Made by a program: the position numbers and the translations under genes
The notes under the pieces: generated by a model
What the model was told of the DNA's origin: nothing
Databases searched by the model: none
What the model saw: the letters and a program-made list of their open reading frames with translations, nothing else
Origin: Chloroflexota bacterium
Lineage (GTDB): Bacteria; Chloroflexota; Dehalococcoidia; Bin125
Reading direction: 5' to 3'
Length of the DNA: 64,000 nt
Assembly: GCA_009838735.1 (NCBI GenBank)
Contig: VXQZ01000001.1
Coordinates: forward strand, 57,432 to 121,431
Shown here: positions 26,727-35,158 of the stretch, piece by piece
Numbering within the stretch: position 1 is the stretch's first letter
How the letters are laid out: the number at the start of each line of letters is the position of its first letter

Positions 26727-28001
26727 ATGCCGACACTCTCTCCCGCCCAGAAAATGCGCGCGCAGGTCCGCGGTTGGCCCACCGACCTGATTGAACGCGC
26801 CGAACAGTCCGCCGCCTCGGGCAGGCAGATCGACAACATTCTCAACGTCTCAATCGAGCCTGACCGAATCGGCAAATGGCTGGACTTCATCGAGGCAAAC
26901 CCGGATCATCCGTCCGCCAACGCGCAGTTCATCATGTTCGAGGATGGCGGCGAGACCGGGCTGAAGCCGAGTCCCTCGGAGGACGGCATGCGGCTCAGCG
27001 ACGTCGACATCGGCTCCTACGGTCATGTGCCCGACGTCTGGAACTACCGCAACGATCTGCCTCGCGGAACCCGGCCGGTCCCGGGCATGTACATGCCCGC
27101 CGGTTACGCGATCTACGACCGCACCGAGGTCTGGGCCGACGGTGTGGCCGACCTCTACGAGGATGCAATCCGCGATCGTTGGATTCCCGCCACCGACCTC
27201 GACTGGGAGAACCGCGAACAGCTCTCGCCTGAGGTCGAGCGCGCGACCGGTCAGCTGTGCGCGGTCTACTCCACATACGGCATCGCCGAGCAGAAGATCA
27301 TCTCCAAATGGCTAGAGGAGATCTCCTACGGATTCCACGAGGTCAAACTCTTCCTGGCGACGCAGGTGTACGACGCGGGCCGTAAGGTCGAAGCGCTGCG
27401 CAAGCGCGCGCTGCACGGTTCCGGCATCATCGGTAAGGCTCCGCTCTCGGACGTTTCCGAGTCGTGGTACTCGGCGCTGACCTTCACCGACATGATCATC
27501 GCCCTTGACGTGGTCTACAAGTCCTACGAACTGACCATGTTCGAGTGCGCGACCGATTGGGCGCGTTCGGATTTCGACCGTGACCTCTTCGCCCGCCTCG
27601 CCGAGGACAGCCGCCGCCACCTCGAGTATGGCCTCAAGCACCTCGAGTGGTACAACCGTTACGCCGAGCGCGCAGACCTGGAGCTGCCTATCTTCTTCAT
27701 CAAGGCAGAGGGCGGACTCTCCTCCGAACTGGCCCAGTCGCCGCTCGAGCGCGAAGCCCTGGCCGTGCTCTACGCCGACGGCGTCGAACGGCTCGATGCG
27801 GGCGTCGAAGCGTTGCGCAAGTTGCGTGAGAAGCAGTACCACGACTACCTGCATCGACTGCACGAGCACGGCTTCGACCGCATCGGTCAAACCGCCAGCA
27901 TCCTCGGCATGGTCACTCAGGATCCCCTGCTCAAGGCCCTCAACCCGGAGGCGCTGACGGAAGGTGCGGCAGCGGGGACGACGGCCTCTGACCGCGACTA
28001 A
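26727..28001 (+). CDS. Ferritin-like paralogue lacking diiron ligands
   Basis: A 424-residue protein that aligns with the preceding ferritin-like protein along the whole helical domain (for example LYEDAIRDRW against LYEEALQRQW, and VKLFLATQVYDAGRKVEALRKR against SQLFLGTQLMDEARHLDVFRKR), with an added ~75-residue N-terminal part. Five of six iron ligands are replaced: G185, A217, K220, K265 and S295 stand where the partner has E129, E161, H164, E207 and E237; only H298 remains. It is therefore probably a structural or regulatory partner, comparable in principle to the non-catalytic subunits of multicomponent diiron oxygenases. GGGAAAT precedes the ATG. Confidence 0.82.
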   Translation: MPTLSPAQKMRAQVRGWPTDLIERAEQSAASGRQIDNILNVSIEPDRIGKWLDFIEANPDHPSANAQFIMFEDGGETGLKPSPSEDGMRLSDVDIGSYGHVPDVWNYRNDLPRGTRPVPGMYMPAGYAIYDRTEVWADGVADLYEDAIRDRWIPATDLDWENREQLSPEVERATGQLCAVYSTYGIAEQKIISKWLEEISYGFHEVKLFLATQVYDAGRKVEALRKRALHGSGIIGKAPLSDVSESWYSALTFTDMIIALDVVYKSYELTMFECATDWARSDFDRDLFARLAEDSRRHLEYGLKHLEWYNRYAERADLELPIFFIKAEGGLSSELAQSPLEREALAVLYADGVERLDAGVEALRKLREKQYHDYLHRLHEHGFDRIGQTASILGMVTQDPLLKALNPEALTEGAAAGTTASDRD

Positions 28002-28036
28002 CCAGTCTCCCGACGCCGCTCCGCACGTATCATTGC

Positions 28037-28834
28037 GTGGTGACTTCGTCCGCGAACGATCTGAACTACGTCATTGACGGGCCGACCGATGGACGGCCCG
28101 TTCTGTTCGTCCACGGGATTCTCACCTGCCGTGCGCACTGGCTGCTCAATCTGCCCGCGTTCCACGAGGCCGGGTTCCGCAGCATCGCGATCGACCTGCT
28201 GGGCCACGGCTCTTCGCCGGCGCCCGAAGCCGAAGCGGCGTACCATCCCGACCGCTACGTCGAACGGTTCTGTGCGCTGCGCGAACTGGTCGAAGCCGAG
28301 CGTTGGTTCGTCGTTGGTCAGTCGTTGGGGGCGGCGCTGACGCTCAACTACGCCATGTCACGCCCAGACGAAGTGATTGCCCACGTCGTGACCAACTCCC
28401 ACTCGGCATTCGGCGAACTCGACCGTATCCGCAACCCGGCCTCGGCGCGTGAACGGGCGCAACTGATGATTGACGGCGGTATCGACGCGGTGATGCGCCA
28501 TCCGCTCAATCCTCGTCGAGCGCGGGCGTTTGACGATGCCCAACGGTCCGAGTTCGACGACGCCATGCTGCTCAGCCAGGCCGATGGCATCGCCCGAACC
28601 ATGATGTACACCTCGCCCCACACGCCTCTCAGGCATCGCTTGCCAGACAACCCGGTCGATACCCTCCTGGTCGCCGGCGATCGGGAGGAAGCGTTCACTC
28701 CGGCCCGAGAGTGGGTCGAGGAGCACGCAGCGAACTTTCGCGTCGAACGGGTTTCCGCGACTCACGCCGTGAACATCAGTGCTGCTGACGATTTCAATAG
28801 GATCGCGATAGAGTTTCTCAATCGCTTTCCATAG
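28037..28834 (+). CDS. Alpha/beta-hydrolase
   Basis: A 265-residue hydrolase with the oxyanion region VLFVHGILTCRAHW, DLLGHGSS, the nucleophile elbow GQSLGAA (Ser near residue 97), an acid in VAGDREEAF and His in SATHAVN near the C-terminus. This is the standard esterase/epoxide-hydrolase/C-C hydrolase fold, and the substrate cannot be told. The start is GTG at 28037, or a second GTG at 28040, 35 bp after the ferritin-like gene. It ends 28 bp before the antiporter gene. Confidence 0.9.
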   Translation: MVTSSANDLNYVIDGPTDGRPVLFVHGILTCRAHWLLNLPAFHEAGFRSIAIDLLGHGSSPAPEAEAAYHPDRYVERFCALRELVEAERWFVVGQSLGAALTLNYAMSRPDEVIAHVVTNSHSAFGELDRIRNPASARERAQLMIDGGIDAVMRHPLNPRRARAFDDAQRSEFDDAMLLSQADGIARTMMYTSPHTPLRHRLPDNPVDTLLVAGDREEAFTPAREWVEEHAANFRVERVSATHAVNISAADDFNRIAIEFLNRFP

Positions 28835-28862
28835 AACGAAACATGGGAACAGGGAGTAAGCA

Positions 28863-30797
28863 GTGGAAGAATCACTCGATTTCACTCCCCTGCTCCTGGT
28901 CAGCGTGTTGGCGGTGCTGGTGCCGTTCGTCGCCTGGCGACTGACCGGCGGCCTGCTCCCGGCCGTGGTCGGCGAAGTCCTGGTCGGGATCGTCTTCGGC
29001 GAACCGCTGCTCGGCATCATCACCCACCACAACGAATGGCTGACATTCCTCGGCCTGTTCGGCTTCGCCTATCTGATGTTCCTCTCCGGCCTCGAGATCA
29101 ACCTCGGCCTCCTAGGTCAGTCCCCGGGTCGCCGTTGGTACGTACCCGGGGTCGCGCTGCGACATCCGCTGATCTCCGGCGCCGTGTTGCTGATCCTGGT
29201 TGTCCTCTTCACGTTCGTCGGACTTCGCCTCATGACTTCGGTCGGCCTCATCACTTCGAGCCAGATTCCGATGTTGCTGTTCATCCTGATCGCGACGGCG
29301 GTGGGGGTCATCGTGCCCGTGCTCAAGGACCGGCCCGATCTGGGCAGGATGGGACAGGCCCTGCTGGTCGGCGGATTCCTGCTGGAGTTCGTGGCGATTG
29401 TTGGCGTCGGAGTGGTGTCGGGACTGGAACGGGAAGGGATCAGCTGGAAGATCTTCCTCATTCTCGCCATCCCCTCGGCGCTCATCATCCTGGTCTGGCT
29501 GTCCCGCGTCGGGAGTGGCCGGTTCCCGATCATTCCGCGGACCATGCATGAGCTCGCCCAGACCTCGTCGCAGTTGAAGATTCGCGCCTCGCTGGCGTTG
29601 CTGGTCATCTTCGTCGCCCTGTCGCAGGTCGCCGGCACTGAAATGGTTCTGGGAGCATTCGTCGCCGGACTGGCGGTGACCGTCGTGTCGCCGCGGCACG
29701 GATCCTCGCTGCGCGGCAAACTGGACGCGCTCGGCTACGGGTTCTTCGTGCCGATCTTCTTTATCCATGCCGGCGCGACGCTCGATCTTGGCGCCGTCTT
29801 CGACTCCGCGGAATCGTTGATTCTCGTACCCGCCTTGCTGTTGGTAGCGTTCGGGGCAAAGCTTGTGCCTTCCCTGCTTGGACTGGTTCCGGCCTGGGGG
29901 ATTCGCCCCGGTCTGGCCGGTGGTTCGCTGCTGAGCGCGAATCTCTCTCTCGTCCTCGCCGCCGGTGCGATTGCGGCCGACCTGGGTGTGATCGACGACG
30001 GCTTGCATGGCGCCCTGTTGCTCATGGCGTTGTTGACTACTGTGCTTGCCCCGCTCATGTTCTCGACCATCGCCGGTCGGGCGCCCGATCAGGAGGATGG
30101 CCACACGTTGATCGTCGGTGGTGGTGATCTCGCCAGAACGCTGGTTGAGCGACTGATGGCGGGAGGTCGACGGGTCGTTGTCCTGGACCGCACCCCGGAT
30201 GCTGCAACGAAATGGGGCGCAGTCGGAGTCGAAGGTGTAGTTGGAGATCCGCTCGACGCACTGACGTTGATCAGTGTGCGGCTGTTGCAAACCGAAGTAG
30301 CGGTCGTGGTCGACTTTGACGATCCCGAGCAGGTGGTTGACTACACCAGGTCGATGCGGAGGATTCATCCCACACTGCGGGTTGTGACCTGGACATCGGA
30401 CGTCGATTCGCAGTTCGAGCACATGGACATCGAGGCTCATTCATTGTCCGACGTCACGGCGTTGGCCCTCGAAGAAGCCGTCCTGCGTCCGGGATTGCAC
30501 GCCGCCCGCAGCGACCCCGAATCTGGTCTCGTGGAGGTCGAAATGCTCAATCGTGAGTTCGAAAGTCAGACGCTGCAGGAGATTGACTTCGAAGGCGATG
30601 TACGTGTCCTGGTCGTGATGCGCGACGGCGAATCGTCGGTAGCGACGGGGGATACGACCATCTATCTGCACGACCGGCTCACATTGGCCGGCGAGCCATC
30701 AGCCGTGGCTCTCATGGGCAATCGATTCCAGGAGCGGAAGCGAAGCCGCTGGTTCATCGATGTGCGAACGACGCGGAAATTCGAGTCTGAGTACTAG
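28863..30797 (+). CDS. CPA2-type cation:proton antiporter with TrkA-N/TrkA-C domains (KefB/YbaL-like)
   Basis: A 644-residue protein. The N-terminal ~400 residues form a monovalent-cation:H+ antiporter domain with about 12 helices; GLFGFAYLMFLSGLEINLGLL is the family signature with the conserved acidic residue. This is followed by a Rossmann TrkA-N domain (about 412-530, HTLIVGGGDLARTLVERL) that would bind NAD(H) or a nucleotide, and a TrkA-C domain (about 555-625). Such proteins exchange K+ or Na+ for protons under nucleotide control. Start GTG, with GGGAGTAAGCA just upstream. The stop codon lies inside a 9-bp tandem repeat. Confidence 0.92.
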   Translation: MEESLDFTPLLLVSVLAVLVPFVAWRLTGGLLPAVVGEVLVGIVFGEPLLGIITHHNEWLTFLGLFGFAYLMFLSGLEINLGLLGQSPGRRWYVPGVALRHPLISGAVLLILVVLFTFVGLRLMTSVGLITSSQIPMLLFILIATAVGVIVPVLKDRPDLGRMGQALLVGGFLLEFVAIVGVGVVSGLEREGISWKIFLILAIPSALIILVWLSRVGSGRFPIIPRTMHELAQTSSQLKIRASLALLVIFVALSQVAGTEMVLGAFVAGLAVTVVSPRHGSSLRGKLDALGYGFFVPIFFIHAGATLDLGAVFDSAESLILVPALLLVAFGAKLVPSLLGLVPAWGIRPGLAGGSLLSANLSLVLAAGAIAADLGVIDDGLHGALLLMALLTTVLAPLMFSTIAGRAPDQEDGHTLIVGGGDLARTLVERLMAGGRRVVVLDRTPDAATKWGAVGVEGVVGDPLDALTLISVRLLQTEVAVVVDFDDPEQVVDYTRSMRRIHPTLRVVTWTSDVDSQFEHMDIEAHSLSDVTALALEEAVLRPGLHAARSDPESGLVEVEMLNREFESQTLQEIDFEGDVRVLVVMRDGESSVATGDTTIYLHDRLTLAGEPSAVALMGNRFQERKRSRWFIDVRTTRKFESEY

Positions 30798-30824
30798 GAG
30801 TACCAAGAGTAGCAGGAGTACTAG
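30789..30824. repeat. Four tandem 9-bp units spanning two convergent stop codons
   Basis: GAGTACTAG (30789), GAGTACCAA, GAGTAGCAG and GAGTACTAG (30816) stand head to tail. The + strand antiporter stop is the TAG of unit 1, and the minus-strand CcdA stop (30821-30823) falls in unit 4. The 24 bp between the two genes are thus wholly repeat, probably from slippage. Confidence 0.85.
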
Positions 30825-31660
30825 GCGGAACGAATCGTCGCCTGCTCGGAACCGATTCCGGCGAGATGGCCCAGGTAGATCGGCACCAGCGGCAGCACAC
30901 AGGGGCTGATGAAACTGACAAAGCCGCCGGCAAACGCGATTGCCGCTGAGCCGGCGTTGAGGTCGAGCATCTGAGTTGAGGAGCCGTCGGAGCCGGCCAG
31001 CACGTCGACGCCGAAGCTGCCCAGCGCCTCGTTGAGCACCACGACGCGATCCAGAGCAATCAACATGCCGACAAAGACGAGCAACACTCCGGAAACAACG
31101 CCGATCAGCGGCATCCAACGGTTCAGCTTGCGAAGGAATTGGGTGGAAGCGCCAAAGGTCGCGCCTACGATCAAGAACGGAATGCCCAGTCCGGCGGCGT
31201 AGCAGATCAGCAGGATGATGGCCTGGACCAGCGACGCTGAATCGAGCGCGAGCACCAGGATGCCGGCCAGGATCGGTCCCACGCACGGGGTCCAGCCAAC
31301 CGAGAAGGCGACGCCAACGACGAGCGAGCGTCCATAGTCGGCCACCGCTCGAGCGCGCGATGCTTCGGCTGTCGATGTTCCGCCCGATGCGCCTCCCGGT
31401 CCGCCTACCTGAAAGCTGCGATACAGCAACGGGATCGTGATCACCTCTGCGAGATGCAGGCCGAGGATGACCAGCAACACGCCGGCGACCCGTTGGAACC
31501 AGATCAGCTCGTCCTGGAACGCCGAGCCTAACGCCCCGAGCAGCGCGCCCAGCGCAACGAAGACCACGCTGAAGCCGAGTACAAACGACGCGGCGTGAAA
31601 GAACACGACTCGTCGGGCCGTGTTCTGTCCAGCGTCAACGGTTCCCGTGGCAATCGACAT
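30821..31660 (-). CDS. CcdA-family thiol-disulfide transporter, apparently circularly permuted
   Basis: Membrane protein of the CcdA/DsbD-beta family, which passes reducing equivalents from cytoplasmic thioredoxin to extracytoplasmic proteins such as the cytochrome c maturation path. In usual CcdA the first helix carries SPCVLPLVP and a later one GWTPCxGP. Here the 279-residue protein begins with what is normally the second helix (ASFVLGFSVVFVALGALLG). It has GWTPCVGP with C126 in mid-protein, and ends with GFVSFISPCVLPLVPIYLG (C254) plus a 16-residue tail. No extra N-terminal helix is encoded between the ATG and the upstream gene. Both reactive cysteines are kept. The copper/cytochrome c fusion protein upstream might be a client. 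Confidence 0.88.
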   Translation of the reverse strand: MSIATGTVDAGQNTARRVVFFHAASFVLGFSVVFVALGALLGALGSAFQDELIWFQRVAGVLLVILGLHLAEVITIPLLYRSFQVGGPGGASGGTSTAEASRARAVADYGRSLVVGVAFSVGWTPCVGPILAGILVLALDSASLVQAIILLICYAAGLGIPFLIVGATFGASTQFLRKLNRWMPLIGVVSGVLLVFVGMLIALDRVVVLNEALGSFGVDVLAGSDGSSTQMLDLNAGSAAIAFAGGFVSFISPCVLPLVPIYLGHLAGIGSEQATIRSA

Positions 31661-31705
31661 GTCGTCAGTGTACGCCAGGTTACGTCGCCCGGATGCAGGT
31701 GGCGC

Positions 31706-32584
31706 TCAGTTGGAGATGCCGGCGTCCTCCTCGGTCGAGAGCAGCGTGGCCATCGGCGACTTCAGGTCGTGGCCGCGGTTCCTGGCCCGATTGAGCATGT
31801 CGCTGGCCGCTGAGGCCATCGGAGAAGGAATGCCTTGTTCTCGCGCGACCTGCACGGCTAGCGAGACGTCCTTGGCCGCCCACTTGAGGAAAAACGATGG
31901 ATCGTCGAAGTCCCGCTCAAGCAGCGTGGGCATGTTGCCCACGTAACTCTGGGCCGAGGCGACGCTCATCACCTCGTAGGCCCGTTCGGCGTCCAGACCG
32001 GCCGCCTCGGCGATCACCGTGGCCTCGACCAGCAACTGAATGGAGCTGATGCTGACCATGTTGTTGATGATTTTGGTCAGGGCGCCCATGCCCAGTTCGC
32101 CCATGTGAAACACGTTGTTGCCGATGCACTCGAGCACCGGCTTGTACTTTTCAAAGGACGCTTGTTCGCCGCCGACCATAACGGCAAGCGTCGCATCGAT
32201 CGCGCCCTGGACGCCGTTGGAAACCGGGGAGTCGTGAAACACCACGCCTCGTTCCGCGGCTCGCTCGGCCAGCATCTTGACCGTTGACGGCAGATTGGTG
32301 GACAGGTCGAAGCAAACGAGTCCCGGTTCCGCGCCATCGAGGATGCCGTCGGCGCCACGCAAGACGGCAGTCACTTCGGGCGGACCGGGCAACGATGTCA
32401 GGACCACCTCCGACTGCGATGCAACCTGCGCCGGCGACTCTGCCCAAATCGCTCCCAGTTCGATCAGGTTGGCAGCGTGCTCCTCGACCAAATCATGAAC
32501 CACGACACGATGTCCACCCTTGATCACGTTCGCGCACATCGGATTGCCGATCTTGCCGACGCCGATGAATCCCACGTCCGACAT
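31706..32584 (-). CDS. 3-hydroxyisobutyrate dehydrogenase-family NAD(P)-dependent oxidoreductase
   Basis: A 292-residue beta-hydroxyacid dehydrogenase. The N-terminal Rossmann motif GFIGVGKIGNPM, SLPGPPEV, the substrate-binding DSPVSNGVQGA (DAPVSGG in most relatives) and the catalytic Lys in GALTKIINNM are all present. Possible substrates are 3-hydroxyisobutyrate, tartronate semialdehyde or another 3-hydroxyacid. It lies 46 bp upstream of ccdA on the same strand and is divergent from the CoA-transferase pair. Confidence 0.92.
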   Translation of the reverse strand: MSDVGFIGVGKIGNPMCANVIKGGHRVVVHDLVEEHAANLIELGAIWAESPAQVASQSEVVLTSLPGPPEVTAVLRGADGILDGAEPGLVCFDLSTNLPSTVKMLAERAAERGVVFHDSPVSNGVQGAIDATLAVMVGGEQASFEKYKPVLECIGNNVFHMGELGMGALTKIINNMVSISSIQLLVEATVIAEAAGLDAERAYEVMSVASAQSYVGNMPTLLERDFDDPSFFLKWAAKDVSLAVQVAREQGIPSPMASAASDMLNRARNRGHDLKSPMATLLSTEEDAGISN

Positions 32585-32657
32585 ATGCCACTCCTGCTTG
32601 GTTGACGACGAATTCCTGCCGTGCAGCCTAACGCTGACTCAGCGGTATCCTGCCTCG

Positions 32658-33860
32658 GTGACTGAGCCAGAGCCCGACCATACCGCGGGACCGTTGGACG
32701 GCTTCCGCGCGATTGAGTATTCCGAGACGCCGGCCGGCGCATATTGTGGTCGGCTGCTTGCCGGTCTCGGTGCCAGGGTGACCATCGTTGAGTCTGCGCC
32801 CGGCACGCCGCTGCGTCGCCGAGGGCCGTTTCGCGCCGACACACCAGATCCAGAAGCAGGAGCCACCCATCTGCATTTGAACAGGCGCAAGAATTCGGTT
32901 CGACTGGAACTCGCCAGCGCGGCCGGCAGGAGGCTGTTCAACCAACTTCTGTCCGAGGCAGATGTCTTTGTCTGCGATGTCGACCGTCGGCGCGGGGATG
33001 AATTGGACATGGATCCTGTTGCCATCCGCAAGCGGCATCCTGAGTTGCAGGTCTGCGCGATTGCGCCGTACGGACTAGAGGGACCGAAGTCAGAGTGGCA
33101 GGCTGCGGAGTTGACCCTGTACGCAGGCGGAGGCTATCTGCGGATTGGCGGAGAGCCCGATCGCGAACCGGTCAAGGCCTGGGGTGACCAGGGACATTTG
33201 CAGGCTGGTCTTCATGCTGCGTTGGGTATTGTTTCGGCACTGTACGCAGATCGCGGTGGACAACTGATCGACACGGCGATGGTCGAAGCCGTGGCCTTCC
33301 TGCTGGGGGGCGGATACCAACACGCCTGGTTCTCGGACCGCGAGCCTGTTCGCAATGGCGCGCGGTTGGTCGGCTTCGGCCCGGGACATCTGTACCCGTC
33401 AACGATCAGGCCATGCCAGGACGGCTGGGTCCACGCCCATTGCAACAACCGGTATCCGGAGGCGATGGCCGTGCTGTTTGACGAGCCGCAGCTGGCCGAG
33501 CCGGCTCTTCTGGCCAATCTGATGGGACGCGCCGACGAAGTCGACAGCCTGATGTCGCCACTCCTCATGGACACGCCTCGCCGAGAGGTCGTCCGGCGTG
33601 CGCAAGAGTTGCGCATCCCCTTCACGGAAGTACTCGCCCCGTCCGAAGTCCTGGCCGACGCCGACGGCCACCACGACTCACGTGACTTCTGGCAGACGAT
33701 GCCGCATCCTCGTGGAGGTGACTTCCTGGCTCCCGGACCCGCAGTTCGGTTTGGCCGCACGAAATGGATTGAGGGAGACGCTCCGCGACTGGGACAGCAC
33801 AACGAACGGCTCGGCACGCCGGATCAACGTGTCCGTTGGAGGCGCGCCGGTGTTGCCTGA
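32658..33860 (+). CDS. CaiB/BaiF (class III) CoA-transferase family protein, active-site Asp replaced
   Basis: A 400-residue family III CoA-transferase. LDGFRAIEYSETPAGAYCGRLLAGLGARVTIVE is the N-terminal CoA-binding region; EPVKAWGDQGHLQAGLHAALGIVSALY corresponds to the segment that carries the catalytic Asp. At the Asp position (four residues before the conserved Gly) this protein has His, so it is probably not catalytic alone. The start is taken as GTG 32658; in-frame codons further upstream would overlap the divergent dehydrogenase gene. The stop overlaps the start of a second CoA-transferase by 11 bp, suggesting a heteromeric enzyme. Confidence 0.85.
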   Translation: MTEPEPDHTAGPLDGFRAIEYSETPAGAYCGRLLAGLGARVTIVESAPGTPLRRRGPFRADTPDPEAGATHLHLNRRKNSVRLELASAAGRRLFNQLLSEADVFVCDVDRRRGDELDMDPVAIRKRHPELQVCAIAPYGLEGPKSEWQAAELTLYAGGGYLRIGGEPDREPVKAWGDQGHLQAGLHAALGIVSALYADRGGQLIDTAMVEAVAFLLGGGYQHAWFSDREPVRNGARLVGFGPGHLYPSTIRPCQDGWVHAHCNNRYPEAMAVLFDEPQLAEPALLANLMGRADEVDSLMSPLLMDTPRREVVRRAQELRIPFTEVLAPSEVLADADGHHDSRDFWQTMPHPRGGDFLAPGPAVRFGRTKWIEGDAPRLGQHNERLGTPDQRVRWRRAGVA

Positions 33861-35136
33861 GGCCCGGCTGACGCCATACCCGCAGCCTGACTGCCGCCCC
33901 CTCGACGGCATCCGCCTGCTCGACATGACGACGGCGGTCGCAGGGCCCGTCGCTACCACGCTATTGGGCGCGTTGGGCGCCGAAGTGCTTCGGATCGAGA
34001 CTCCATGGGCCAAGCCTCGAAATCCCGCGTCTGCGCTGCCGTATCGCGGAACGGGACCGGACGAACCCTGGAATCGCGAACCTCGGCAGAACGAGCTTGG
34101 GCACAGCAAACGCTCGATCGCACTCAACCTGACGACTGAATCCGGTCGTGAGGTCTTTCTTGATCTCGTTGAGCGATCGGACGTCGTACTCGAAAACTAC
34201 TCGCCTCGAGTCATGGGTAACTTCGGTCTGGAATGGGATGCGCTACGTGAACGCAATCCTGAGATCATCCATGTCTCGATGCCCGCGTTCGGCAATTCGG
34301 GTCCCTGGCGCGATCGGATCTCGTACGGACCAGGAATCGACGCGATGAGTGGCATGTCCTGGCTGACGGGTTACTCCGACGGATCACCGCTCAAGCCGGG
34401 CAATTTCTACTGCGACCAGAACGCAGGACTGAGCGCCGCCCTGTCGACCGTCGCCGCGCTCCTGGCGCGCGGACGCGTCGGCGGACAGACGGTCGAGCTG
34501 GCCATGCTGGAAGGCGAGCTACAGCTCGTCGGAGACGCCATGATCGGACAGCAGCTTTCCGGGCGAGAGCCAATGCGAATCGGCAACCAGCACTCGTCGG
34601 CGGCCCCGCACGGCGTGTATCCGACCGCGCCATTGCTCGACGATCCGGACGCATGGATCGCGATTGCCTGCCGGTCCGACGATGAGTGGAACGGATTGGT
34701 CAAGGTGTGGCGCAATGAAGCAGTTGCCTGGGACCGCCGCTTCGCGACCGGTCTCAGGCGCTGGCGGCATGGCGCAGAACTGGATCTGCTTCTGTCGGAA
34801 TGGACCCGGCAGTCCGACCCCGTTGCGCTGACGGAACGACTGCAAGATGCGGGCGTTCCCGCGTCGCCGGTGATGGGCGCTCGCGCGCTGTTGCGCGACG
34901 AGCAGGTGTTGACTCGGCAGTCAGTCGGCGGTCTGATGCATCCGCAGGTTGGACTGTCACCCGCTCCGCAAGCGGCATTTCGATTGTCCAGGACTCCAGC
35001 CCCGCCGAAGAACGCCGCGCCATTGTTCGCCGTCGATACGATTCCTGTGTTGGAAGAGATCCTGGGATACTCGAAAGCGCGCATCAGCGAACTGCTGAAT
35101 TCAGGCGCGGTGAGCGATCGACTGGTTGAGCGCTGA
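33850..35136 (+). CDS. CaiB/BaiF (class III) CoA-transferase with catalytic Asp
   Basis: A 428-residue family III CoA-transferase. LDGIRLLDMTTAVAGPVATTLLGALGAEVLRIE opens the fold; the segment around FYCDQNAGLSAAL keeps the Asp that forms the mixed anhydride/thioester intermediate. The start is GTG 33850 with GGAGG 8 nt upstream, inside the end of the preceding gene. It moves CoA between acids and is likely an acyl-CoA activation step feeding the acyl-CoA dehydrogenase and enoyl-CoA hydratase genes that follow. Substrates are unknown. Confidence 0.9.
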   Translation: MLPEARLTPYPQPDCRPLDGIRLLDMTTAVAGPVATTLLGALGAEVLRIETPWAKPRNPASALPYRGTGPDEPWNREPRQNELGHSKRSIALNLTTESGREVFLDLVERSDVVLENYSPRVMGNFGLEWDALRERNPEIIHVSMPAFGNSGPWRDRISYGPGIDAMSGMSWLTGYSDGSPLKPGNFYCDQNAGLSAALSTVAALLARGRVGGQTVELAMLEGELQLVGDAMIGQQLSGREPMRIGNQHSSAAPHGVYPTAPLLDDPDAWIAIACRSDDEWNGLVKVWRNEAVAWDRRFATGLRRWRHGAELDLLLSEWTRQSDPVALTERLQDAGVPASPVMGARALLRDEQVLTRQSVGGLMHPQVGLSPAPQAAFRLSRTPAPPKNAAPLFAVDTIPVLEEILGYSKARISELLNSGAVSDRLVER

Positions 35137-35158
35137 CGTTGTTGAAAGTGATGTGACG

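Noticed and set aside
29112..30440. 442-residue minus-strand open frame opposite the antiporter
   Set aside because: Composition (Gln/Arg/Asp-rich) is the reverse reading of hydrophobic codons; no family resemblance.
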